Positions 1-5,813 of a stretch of DNA of 8,062 nucleotides are shown one piece after another. Numbering within the stretch: position 1 is the first letter of the stretch; the number at the start of each line of letters is the position of its first letter. The DNA is taken from contig JACFNS010000098.1 in NCBI GenBank assembly GCA_019454705.1, forward strand, positions 1 through 8,062, read 5' to 3'. The stretch is from Taibaiella sp. (GTDB taxonomy: Bacteria; Bacteroidota; Bacteroidia; Chitinophagales; Chitinophagaceae). A program made the position numbers and the translations under genes. The notes beneath the pieces were generated by a model. The model searched no databases, had not been told where the DNA came from, and saw nothing but the letters and a program-made list of their open reading frames with translations.

Positions 1-1145
1 TTGTATTTCTTAATGCTGTTGAACGATTTCTCATCTATTACGGCATTGATGAAGTTGGTGAAATCGTCCACCTTACCCATCTTCATGGTTTTTACTTCCG
101 CAATCAATTTTGTTTTGATTTCGTCAGCGATATTAGATGGCAGATAAGCACGGCTGGCTGCAGAACATTTCTGTCCCTGGTATTCAAACGCGCCACGCGC
201 CAGGCCTGCCACTACCGCATCCACATCGGCGCTGGGGTGTACCATTACGAAATCTTTACCACCTGTCTCCCCTACTATGCGCGGGTAGCTACGGTATTTG
301 GCAATGTTGCCGCCAATGGTCTTCCACATATTCTGGAATACACCTGTGCTACCCGTGAAGTGCACACCTGCGAAATCCCTGTGGTTGAAACAGATGTCGC
401 CTACGGTAGGGCCATCGGTATAAACCAGGTTGATAACACCGTCAGGGAGCCCTGCTTCCTGCAATATTTCCATAAATACGCTGGCACTGTATATCTGTGT
501 ATTGGCAGGTTTCCATACAGCTACGTTGCCGCACATGGCGGGCGCTGTAGGCAGGTTGCCACCTATAGCCGTAAAGTTGAACGGCGTTACCGCCAGTATA
601 AACCCTTCCAGCGGGCGGTACTCCAGCCTGTTGTGTATGCCTTGCGGCGAAAGGGGTTGTTGCCTGTATATATCAGTGAGGTAATGCACGTTGAAACGCA
701 GGAAGTCAATCAACTCGCAGGCGCTGTCTATTTCGGCCTGGTAGGCGTTTTTGCTTTGGCCAAGCATCGTAGCGGCGTTCATACGGTAACGGTATTTGGT
801 AGCCAGCAGTTCAGCCGCTTTCATAAATATGGCCGCACGGTGCTCCCAGGGGGTTGCCGCCCATGCCTCGCGTGCTGCCAGTGCCGCATCTATGGCCTGT
901 TGTACATGCTCCGCTTTGCCGGCATGAAAATGGCCCAGTATATGCGCTGTTTCGTGCGGGGGACGGATTTCTTTTGTATCACCCGTGCGTACCTCTTTAC
1001 CATTGATGTACATAGGTATATCGCGCTGCTGCGATTTCAGTTCGGCAAGAGTTTGTTGCAGCTTTTTACGTTCGGGACTACCCGGCGCATAATTCAGAAC
1101 CGGCTCATTTTTAGGCTCTTCGTATTTAAAATAAGCGTTATGCAT
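1..1145 (-). CDS. pruA: 1-pyrroline-5-carboxylate (L-glutamate gamma-semialdehyde) dehydrogenase, 3'-truncated by the window edge
   Basis: This NAD-dependent aldehyde dehydrogenase oxidises glutamate gamma-semialdehyde (from P5C) to glutamate, the second step of proline catabolism, in the cytoplasm. The ATG is at 1145-1143 and the frame stays open to base 1, giving 381 full codons of an expected ~540; the C-terminal third lies outside the window. Visible landmarks are the start MHNAYFKYEEP, the segment TPFNFTAIGGNLPTAP (about residues 187-202) with WKPA at 211-214 for cofactor binding, VGETGGKD with the conserved Glu at residue 293, and GQKCSAASR with the catalytic Cys at residue 327. The spacing between Glu and Cys (34 residues) matches the family. 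It is a stand-alone P5CDH, not a PutA fusion, because the N-terminus begins directly with the P5CDH leader. It lies 93 bp downstream of the dinB-like gene on the same strand, but a promoter candidate sits in that gap. The antisense strand has a long open frame here that is a shadow. Confidence 0.95.
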   Translation of the reverse strand, partial: MHNAYFKYEEPKNEPVLNYAPGSPERKKLQQTLAELKSQQRDIPMYINGKEVRTGDTKEIRPPHETAHILGHFHAGKAEHVQQAIDAALAAREAWAATPWEHRAAIFMKAAELLATKYRYRMNAATMLGQSKNAYQAEIDSACELIDFLRFNVHYLTDIYRQQPLSPQGIHNRLEYRPLEGFILAVTPFNFTAIGGNLPTAPAMCGNVAVWKPANTQIYSASVFMEILQEAGLPDGVINLVYTDGPTVGDICFNHRDFAGVHFTGSTGVFQNMWKTIGGNIAKYRSYPRIVGETGGKDFVMVHPSADVDAVVAGLARGAFEYQGQKCSAASRAYLPSNIADEIKTKLIAEVKTMKMGKVDDFTNFINAVIDEKSFNSIKKY

Positions 1146-1148
1146 ATA

Positions 1149-1196
1149 TATCGTGGATTATATAAATAGTGCGCAAATTTAGTCAAAACCACGATA
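1149..1196. repeat. 8-bp perfect inverted repeat flanking the pruA promoter box
   Basis: TATCGTGG at 1149-1156 is the exact reverse complement of CCACGATA at 1189-1196; the centres are 40 bp apart and the intervening 32 bp hold the TAnnTTTG box. One arm falls in the probable pruA leader just before the ATG, the other just upstream of the box. The arrangement could be two operator half-sites about four helical turns apart, or a long-loop stem. Chance occurrence cannot be excluded for an 8-bp repeat. Confidence 0.4.
1174..1181 (-). promoter_or_regulatory. Candidate Bacteroidota -7 promoter element for pruA
   Basis: On the minus strand this reads TAAATTTG, a full match to the TAnnTTTG element used by the Bacteroidota housekeeping sigma factor. 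It would place transcription initiation near 1165-1170 and leave a leader of about 20-25 nt before the pruA ATG. A TTTG that could act as the -33 element lies upstream, but with a 26-nt spacer, longer than usual, so the upstream half is not convincing. Confidence 0.4.
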
Positions 1197-1238
1197 GGAA
1201 GATGTATCAAAAGTCACAGAGATATCGCGAGGCCAAAA

Positions 1239-1817
1239 TCACGCAGCATGCTGCATATACACCTGCTGTTTTATCCTGTGTATCTGCAGGAAATGCCTGA
1301 GCTGGTGGGCTATTACAAAGCGGAAAACATCGCCCAGTTTCAGCTTTATCAACCTGCTGATGCTGATGGGGACTTTTATGCCACCCAAATCGGCGGTGCG
1401 GGCTCTGTCCAGCAGGGATAATAACTTACGCTGCCCTTCCCTGAATTCATTCAGCACCTGTTCCGCATCCAGTTCCGGCCCGAAATTATAAGCCGCGGGT
1501 GCGGACATTTTTTTGGCCAGGCTACCATCGGGGCGGGGCTCCATCAGGCGGGTAAAATAGTCGCCAAACCAGCCTGCCTTGTAGGTGCGTGGAGCTTGCT
1601 GCGCTGAATTGTTTAATGCCTTTTCTATAGCCGCCAGGTAAAACCTGTTGTAACCGTTCAGGTGTTCCAGCACCTGGGCTATACTCCACTTACCCGCCTC
1701 CGGCTGTTGCAAGAGTACGTCAGCAGGTATTTTTTGTACACTTTCCAGTTGCAACAGGGTTTGTTGCACATCCTGCTGCAATGAACTGATTAACTCCTGT
1801 ATGTTGAAAGATGGCAT
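1239..1817 (-). CDS. DinB superfamily protein (four-helix-bundle putative metalloenzyme)
   Basis: This is a 192-residue protein of the DinB/YfiT-like fold, named after Bacillus DinB, not the E. coli polymerase IV. Family members are four-helix bundles that usually bind one metal through three histidines; several act as thiol-dependent S-transferases, but most have no known substrate. The family signature is WSIAQVLEHLNGYNRFYL (residues 44-61), with the first ligand candidate at His52, and IAHQLRHFLQIH (169-180), which supplies an HxxxH pair at His171 and His175. No signal peptide is present, so it is probably cytoplasmic. The ATG at 1817-1815 gives the expected N-terminal helix and a normal family length. 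It follows the Crp/Fnr-type gene by 66 bp on the same strand, which suggests co-transcription, though a promoter-like box lies in that gap. The substrate cannot be told from sequence. Confidence 0.85.
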   Translation of the reverse strand: MPSFNIQELISSLQQDVQQTLLQLESVQKIPADVLLQQPEAGKWSIAQVLEHLNGYNRFYLAAIEKALNNSAQQAPRTYKAGWFGDYFTRLMEPRPDGSLAKKMSAPAAYNFGPELDAEQVLNEFREGQRKLLSLLDRARTADLGGIKVPISISRLIKLKLGDVFRFVIAHQLRHFLQIHRIKQQVYMQHAA

Positions 1818-1833
1818 AACTTGTCATTTTCTG

Positions 1834-1860
1834 CAAAGCTACCCCACCGCGCCCTGCAAA
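1834..1860 (-). promoter_or_regulatory. Candidate internal promoter for the DinB-like gene
   Basis: On the minus strand a TTTG (1857-1860) is followed after 15 nt by TAGCTTTG (1834-1841), an exact TAnnTTTG. The downstream element ends 16 nt before the DinB start codon, which suits a short leader. The 15-nt spacer is shorter than the usual ~17-23, so this may be a weak or secondary promoter or a chance match. Confidence 0.3.
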
Positions 1861-1883
1861 ATCTTTGCCTATACCAAGATTTT

Positions 1884-2462
1884 TTACAAACGGACAGATG
1901 CCAGCAGCTTGCTGAAAGTAGCCGGGTCTACCCCGATGTACGAAGCCAGGTATTTGTGCGGAATCATATTGAGCACTTGGGGGCTGCGCCTGAGCAATGT
2001 TGTAAAGCGTTCTTCCGCCGTGAAAGACAGCAATTCGATGTTTCGTTCCAATGTTCCTGACAGTGTAGCCATCAGGGCGATACGCGTCCAAGATTCTATA
2101 GAACGGTGTTTTTCCAGCCGGCGCATGAAGTCGTTGTAATGTATCCTGAGGAAACGGCTGCGGGTGAGTGTTTCCAGGCAATATTTAGATGGCTTTTGTA
2201 CGAAGAAACTATCTATGATGCCCGAAAAGGAATTCTCGTAACTGAACACCAGCGTAGATTCCTTGTCGCGATGCTCAATATAAGCTCGCTGCACACCCTC
2301 AATTACAAAATACACATAATGCTCCACTTCGCCCTGGCGGGTCATTACCTGTTTCCGGCCCAGTTCCATAGGTTGCCAGCAGGGTTGCATCTCCGCCCAG
2401 GCGTCGTCACCTATAGGGTGCGTGGCTGTTATATACTTGTATAATATCTCGTGCGAATCCAA
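1884..2462 (-). CDS. Crp/Fnr family transcriptional regulator
   Basis: A 192-residue one-component regulator with an N-terminal cyclic-nucleotide-binding-type beta-roll (about residues 25-120; RQGEVEHYVYFVIEGVQRAY at 42-61 is the recognisable strand-turn-strand) joined by a long dimerisation helix to a C-terminal DNA-binding helix-turn-helix (about 165-190, with IPHKYLASYIGVDPATFSKL). The phosphate-binding cassette of true CAP proteins (GE-L...RSA) is not seen, and there is no Fnr-type N-terminal Cys cluster, so the effector is unknown and may not be cAMP. The start appears to be TTG at 2462-2460: the in-frame stop TGA at 2483-2481 leaves no ATG or GTG upstream, and the first internal ATG (codon 25) would cut away the first helix. 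It starts 7 nt after the xth stop, so translational coupling is likely. The adjacent DinB-like gene is a plausible target, by inference from proximity. Confidence 0.88.
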   Translation of the reverse strand: MDSHEILYKYITATHPIGDDAWAEMQPCWQPMELGRKQVMTRQGEVEHYVYFVIEGVQRAYIEHRDKESTLVFSYENSFSGIIDSFFVQKPSKYCLETLTRSRFLRIHYNDFMRRLEKHRSIESWTRIALMATLSGTLERNIELLSFTAEERFTTLLRRSPQVLNMIPHKYLASYIGVDPATFSKLLASVRL

Positions 2463-2469
2463 AGATGGT

Positions 2470-3240
2470 TTATTTGCTTTTCAACTCCAGGTACACAGGG
2501 CAGTGGTCTGAATGTTTGACATCGGGATAAATGGCAGCATGTTTCAGCCTGTCTGTCAATGGCTCTGTCACATTGATATAGTCTATCCTCCAACCCTTGT
2601 TCTGTGCCCTTACTGTTGGAAAACGCTGGCTCCACCAGGTATAATGGTGCGGGTCTTTATTGAAGTGACGAAAACTGTCTACAAATCCGTTCTCGAAAAA
2701 CTTGTCCATCCATGCCCTTTCTTCCGGCAGAAAACCACTGCTTTTCTTATTACCAACAGGGTTATGTATGTCTATCTCTCTATGGCATATATTATAGTCG
2801 CCGCACACTATGAGTTTCTCTCTTGATTTGCGCAGTTCGCCCAGGTATTCAAAAAATTCATCCAGCCATTGATATTTATACGTCTGGCGCTCATCGCCGC
2901 TGGTGCCGCTGGGGAAGTATGCGTTAATCAATGTAATATCACCGTAATCGGCACGTATTACCCTGCCCTCCGCATCGCTCAGCATGATGCCATTGCCATA
3001 CTGTACATTATCAGGTTGCAGCTTTGAAAAAACCGCTACACCACTATAACCTTTCTTCTCTGCAGAAAACCAGAAATTGTTATAACCCAATTGTTCTAAT
3101 GCAGCGTAGTCAATATCTTCTTTTGTTGCTTTTGTTTCCTGCAGGCATACTATATCGGCAGGGTCTGTAGCCAGCCAATCAATAAAGCCTTTTTTGATGG
3201 CTGCCCGTATTCCGTTTACGTTGTATGATACTATCCTCAT
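2470..3240 (-). CDS. xth: Exodeoxyribonuclease III / AP endonuclease (ExoIII family)
   Basis: A Mg-dependent DNA-repair nuclease that cuts the backbone 5' to abasic sites and trims 3' blocking groups in base excision repair; cytoplasmic. At 256 residues it is a full-length single-domain endonuclease/exonuclease/phosphatase fold. All active-site motifs are present: Asn7 in YNVNGIR, Glu35 in LQETK, Tyr108 in NAYFPSG, Asp148 and Asn150 in GDYN followed by the EIDI signature (155-158), Asp220 in GWRIDY, and Asp245-His246 in KHSDHCPV. The ATG at 3240-3238 overlaps the TGA of the upstream haem-protein gene by 4 nt (ATGA), which indicates translational coupling and fixes the start. The stop at 2470 lies 7 nt before the regulator's start. 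Function is secure; whether its repair role relates to its neighbours is inference. Confidence 0.96.
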   Translation of the reverse strand: MRIVSYNVNGIRAAIKKGFIDWLATDPADIVCLQETKATKEDIDYAALEQLGYNNFWFSAEKKGYSGVAVFSKLQPDNVQYGNGIMLSDAEGRVIRADYGDITLINAYFPSGTSGDERQTYKYQWLDEFFEYLGELRKSREKLIVCGDYNICHREIDIHNPVGNKKSSGFLPEERAWMDKFFENGFVDSFRHFNKDPHHYTWWSQRFPTVRAQNKGWRIDYINVTEPLTDRLKHAAIYPDVKHSDHCPVYLELKSK

Positions 3241-3698
3241 TGTATATTTGGTTGTATGGTGGTGCGCAGCCCTTTAGCCCAGTTTACCACTGCTTCTATT
3301 TCCTGCGCGGTCAGCACTGCATCTTTGTGAACTATTGTATAACTCTTAAGCGGCATTTCTTTTTCTTCTACCATTTCAATTACCTCTTCCAGTTTATGGT
3401 CTGCTTTCTTAGGTGTATACGATGCAAATTCTGAAAAATTCAATTCGCCTTTGCCCTCGTTAATATGATTTTGCAACCACCAACCCAGCGGTTGTATATT
3501 GGTGTACCAGGGGTAATTGGTATTGTTGCTATGACAATCGAAGCATGCCCTTTTCAGTATGCTTTCCACATCGGCAGGAACGGAATAGTGCACGCGTATA
3601 TCATTTGCCGAAGGGACTTCTGAAATATTTCTTCCGGGCCGTATAAATTGTATTACGACCAATACTATCAGCAAGCCATATAATATCTTCTTAGCCAT
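3237..3698 (-). CDS. Membrane-anchored haem-binding domain protein (small c-type cytochrome-like)
   Basis: A 153-residue protein of the haem-binding-domain type common in Bacteroidota. The N-terminus MAKKILYGLLIVLVVIQFI is a basic start followed by a single hydrophobic helix, an uncleaved anchor or signal, so the rest should face the periplasm. One haem c attachment motif is visible, ACFDCHSNN (Cys52, Cys55, His56), and EMPL (Met115) is the likely distal axial ligand. Segments between them (NYPWY, QPLGWWLQNH) are typical of the family. The protein may carry electrons, but partners are not evident. I start at the ATG 3698-3696, which puts the basic residues directly before the hydrophobic helix; a GTG six codons upstream (3716) would add MPNKHD and looks less natural. 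It overlaps xth by 4 nt and heads the xth-crp-dinB cluster. Its start lies only 23 nt after the T-run of the upstream terminator, so its promoter must be very close to, or inside, that terminator. Confidence 0.85.
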   Translation of the reverse strand: MAKKILYGLLIVLVVIQFIRPGRNISEVPSANDIRVHYSVPADVESILKRACFDCHSNNTNYPWYTNIQPLGWWLQNHINEGKGELNFSEFASYTPKKADHKLEEVIEMVEEKEMPLKSYTIVHKDAVLTAQEIEAVVNWAKGLRTTIQPNIQ

Positions 3699-3721
3699 AT
3701 CGTGTTTGTTTGGCACAAGGT

Positions 3722-3752
3722 AAAAAAATGCGGTAAACAGAGTTACCGCATT
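3722..3752 (-). terminator. Rho-independent terminator after the S9 peptidase gene
   Basis: On the minus strand, 12 nt after the peptidase stop, a perfect 10-bp stem (AATGCGGTAA / TTACCGCATT, arms at 3743-3752 and 3727-3736) with a 6-nt loop runs directly into a T-tract (3728-3722). Its position and orientation separate the lipoprotein-peptidase transcript from the haem protein-xth cluster. Confidence 0.88.
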
Positions 3753-3764
3753 CGGGAAAATTTA

Positions 3765-5786
3765 TTATAAAGTTTCGTCGAGCCATTTAAAGAACTCCCT
3801 GTGCCAGGCAATACCATTGTGCGCATGCAATATCCAGTGGTTCTCATTGGGGAAGTAGAGCAATTTGCTTTTTATACCCCTTAACTGTGCGGCCTGGAAG
3901 GCTTCCAGCCCCTGCTCTATACCTACCCTGAAATCGAGTCCACCCTGGATAATCATAATCGGCGTATTCCATTTATCTACAAACTTGCTGGGGTCGAATT
4001 TTTTATAAGATTCAGGCTTGGGTGTTTCCCAATAAGCACCACCCATATCAAAATTGGCGAACCATAATTCTTCCGTAGTGCCGTACCAGCTTTTCAGGTC
4101 GAACAGGCCATCATGCGCTATGAAAGACTTAAACCTGTTGTTGTGCATACCCGCCAGCATAAAAACGCTATAACCTCCATAGCTGGCGCCTACACAACCC
4201 AGGCGGTCTTTGTCTACATAAGGTTCTTTGGATATTTCGTCTATTGCAGCCAGGTAGTCCTGCATAGGTTTGCCGCCCCAGTCTTTACTGATGGATTCGT
4301 TCCATTGAGTCCCCCAGCCCGGCATACCATGACGGTTGGGCGCTACTACTATGTACCCATTGGCAGCCATCAACTGGAAGTTCCACCTGTAGCTATAAAA
4401 CTGTGACAAGGCAGACTGCGGCCCGCCCTGGCAATATAGCAGCGTGGGGTATTTTTTCATTGGGTTGAAATTGGGCGGGTATATCACCCAAACCCCCATC
4501 TGCTCACCGCTGCCTGTGGTTATCATGCGCAATTCGGTTTTGCTCAAACCAATGCTGCCATAGGTGGCATCGTTCTCGTGCGTGAGCGCACGCATGCTGC
4601 CGTCTTTAGGATTCACGGCATATACTTCGGGTGCGTGGTTCATATCCTTGCGGTCTACTATCAGCTCACCGCCTGCAGCTTGCCCCGCAGGTGTACCTAT
4701 GTCAAATACACCGTTGGTTACCTGGCGTACGGCGGGCAGCATTTTGTTCATCAGGTTTTGCGGAATAGCAATTTCAAATAACTGCACAGTGCCTTTCGTC
4801 GGCGCATTAAAGTAAATGTACCTGCCGCTGTTGTCCCAGCTAAAACCACTTACGGTTTCGTCCCATGCACCTGTCATGTTACGTTTATAGCCATTACCAT
4901 CCCAGTCCATTACGTACAGGTCATTCTTATCCGCTTCATAACCATCGCGTCGCATGCTGGTCCAAGCCAGGCGTTGCCCGTCGGGACTGAATACAGGGTT
5001 GGTATCGAAGCCCATCATGCCGGCGGTCAGGTTGATGGTATTACCTGTTGCTATATCGTAGTGGTAAATATCCGTGTTGGTGCTTACTGCATACTCCTTG
5101 CCAAACTTCTTCTTAGTAACATACAACAGACCTTTACTATCGGGGGTCCATACAATATCCTCTTCGCCGCCAAATGGCTTTTGCGGGCAATCGTATGGCG
5201 TACCTTCCATTATATCTTTAGTGCTGCCATCGCTCAATGCTGTGATGAATACATGCGAGAACTTACCATCTTCCCATGTATCCCAGTGGCGGTAGTTCAG
5301 GTCAGTATATGCCTGCATCGTAGTGCCGGGCAAGTCGGAGTAAATGTCCGTACCCAGCATCTTTTTCACGAGTACGTCTTTGCTGTACGCAATACTCTTG
5401 CCATCAGGAGATATAACTATATTTTCCAATCCCTCTACCCCATCATATATACCTTTCCATGTCTTGCCCTTATCCTTGCTGATATACAATACCTTGCCTT
5501 CTATAGCGTACCAGCCATTTTTATCCCGCTGTATCACGGATTTTTTTTCCGGCAGCACCAGGTCCTCCTTTTTGCCGGTAGCAATATCTAATACATACTG
5601 CTGAGAAGTTGATTTTTCAGTCTTCCAGTCGTACTGTTTGGTGCTGTAATAAATTGTTTTGCCATCGCGGCTTACATCCTGTATGCCTACGCGCTTAAGG
5701 CTCCAGAGCAGTTCGGGTGTCATTACACTCTGCGCGAAAATGGCGTTTGAGCATAACAGTAGTAGTGGAATGAGTACACGTTTCAT
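3765..5786 (-). CDS. Secreted S9 family peptidase (prolyl oligopeptidase / acylaminoacyl-peptidase type)
   Basis: An exported serine peptidase of 673 residues. The N-terminus MKRVLIPLLLLCSNAIFAQS is a Sec signal peptide with a likely cut after FAQ or nearby. Residues ~25-430 form a WD40/PD40-like beta-propeller gate; at least five blade motifs are visible (DVSRDGKTIYYS at 37, ISPDGKSIAYS at 125, WTPDSKGLLYV at 213, FSPDGQRLAWTS at 266, WDNSGRYIYF at 317). The C-terminal alpha/beta hydrolase domain (~435-673) has the complete triad: Ser535 in GASYGGY, Asp618 in GGLDFRV and His650 in NENHW. The oxyanion loop reads CQGGP (452-456), with Gln where many S9 enzymes have His. The family cleaves short oligopeptides, so a role in periplasmic peptide degradation is likely; its exact subfamily preference cannot be read. 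It follows the lipoprotein gene by 27 bp and ends at an intrinsic terminator, so the two genes are probably one transcript. Confidence 0.94.
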   Translation of the reverse strand: MKRVLIPLLLLCSNAIFAQSVMTPELLWSLKRVGIQDVSRDGKTIYYSTKQYDWKTEKSTSQQYVLDIATGKKEDLVLPEKKSVIQRDKNGWYAIEGKVLYISKDKGKTWKGIYDGVEGLENIVISPDGKSIAYSKDVLVKKMLGTDIYSDLPGTTMQAYTDLNYRHWDTWEDGKFSHVFITALSDGSTKDIMEGTPYDCPQKPFGGEEDIVWTPDSKGLLYVTKKKFGKEYAVSTNTDIYHYDIATGNTINLTAGMMGFDTNPVFSPDGQRLAWTSMRRDGYEADKNDLYVMDWDGNGYKRNMTGAWDETVSGFSWDNSGRYIYFNAPTKGTVQLFEIAIPQNLMNKMLPAVRQVTNGVFDIGTPAGQAAGGELIVDRKDMNHAPEVYAVNPKDGSMRALTHENDATYGSIGLSKTELRMITTGSGEQMGVWVIYPPNFNPMKKYPTLLYCQGGPQSALSQFYSYRWNFQLMAANGYIVVAPNRHGMPGWGTQWNESISKDWGGKPMQDYLAAIDEISKEPYVDKDRLGCVGASYGGYSVFMLAGMHNNRFKSFIAHDGLFDLKSWYGTTEELWFANFDMGGAYWETPKPESYKKFDPSKFVDKWNTPIMIIQGGLDFRVGIEQGLEAFQAAQLRGIKSKLLYFPNENHWILHAHNGIAWHREFFKWLDETL

Positions 5787-5813
5787 ATTATCAATTATAG
5801 CGTAAATATAATT

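Noticed and set aside
237..1169. Long plus-strand open frame of 310 codons opposite pruA.
   Set aside because: The minus strand encodes an unmistakable P5C dehydrogenase with catalytic Glu and Cys in place. The plus-strand translation is Cys/Tyr/Arg-rich with no recognisable domain, as expected of an antisense shadow.
1858..1883. AAAATCTT / AAGATTTT hairpin after the regulator gene as a possible terminator.
   Set aside because: The 8-bp stem has only two GC pairs. On the minus strand, the direction that matters, no T-run follows it. On the plus strand there is no gene to terminate.
1720..2181. Minus-strand open frame of 153 codons overlapping the regulator and DinB genes.
   Set aside because: It runs out of frame across two well-supported genes and its low-complexity, Pro/Gly/Arg-rich product matches nothing I recognise.
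2440..3700. Idea of a defence or toxin system built from the nuclease, regulator and DinB protein.
   Set aside because: The nuclease has every hallmark of housekeeping ExoIII, the regulator is a standard Crp/Fnr type, and there is no toxin, ATPase, transposase or atypical composition that I can see. A normal chromosomal cluster explains the data.
3699..3716. GTG start adding six residues to the haem-binding protein.
   Set aside because: The ATG at 3698 directly precedes AKK and the hydrophobic helix, a normal signal-anchor layout. The extension MPNKHD adds nothing recognisable and sits closer to the terminator.
4974..5591. Plus-strand open frame of 205 codons opposite the S9 peptidase.
   Set aside because: It lies entirely within the propeller-coding part of the peptidase gene, shows no domain or start signal, and is an antisense shadow.
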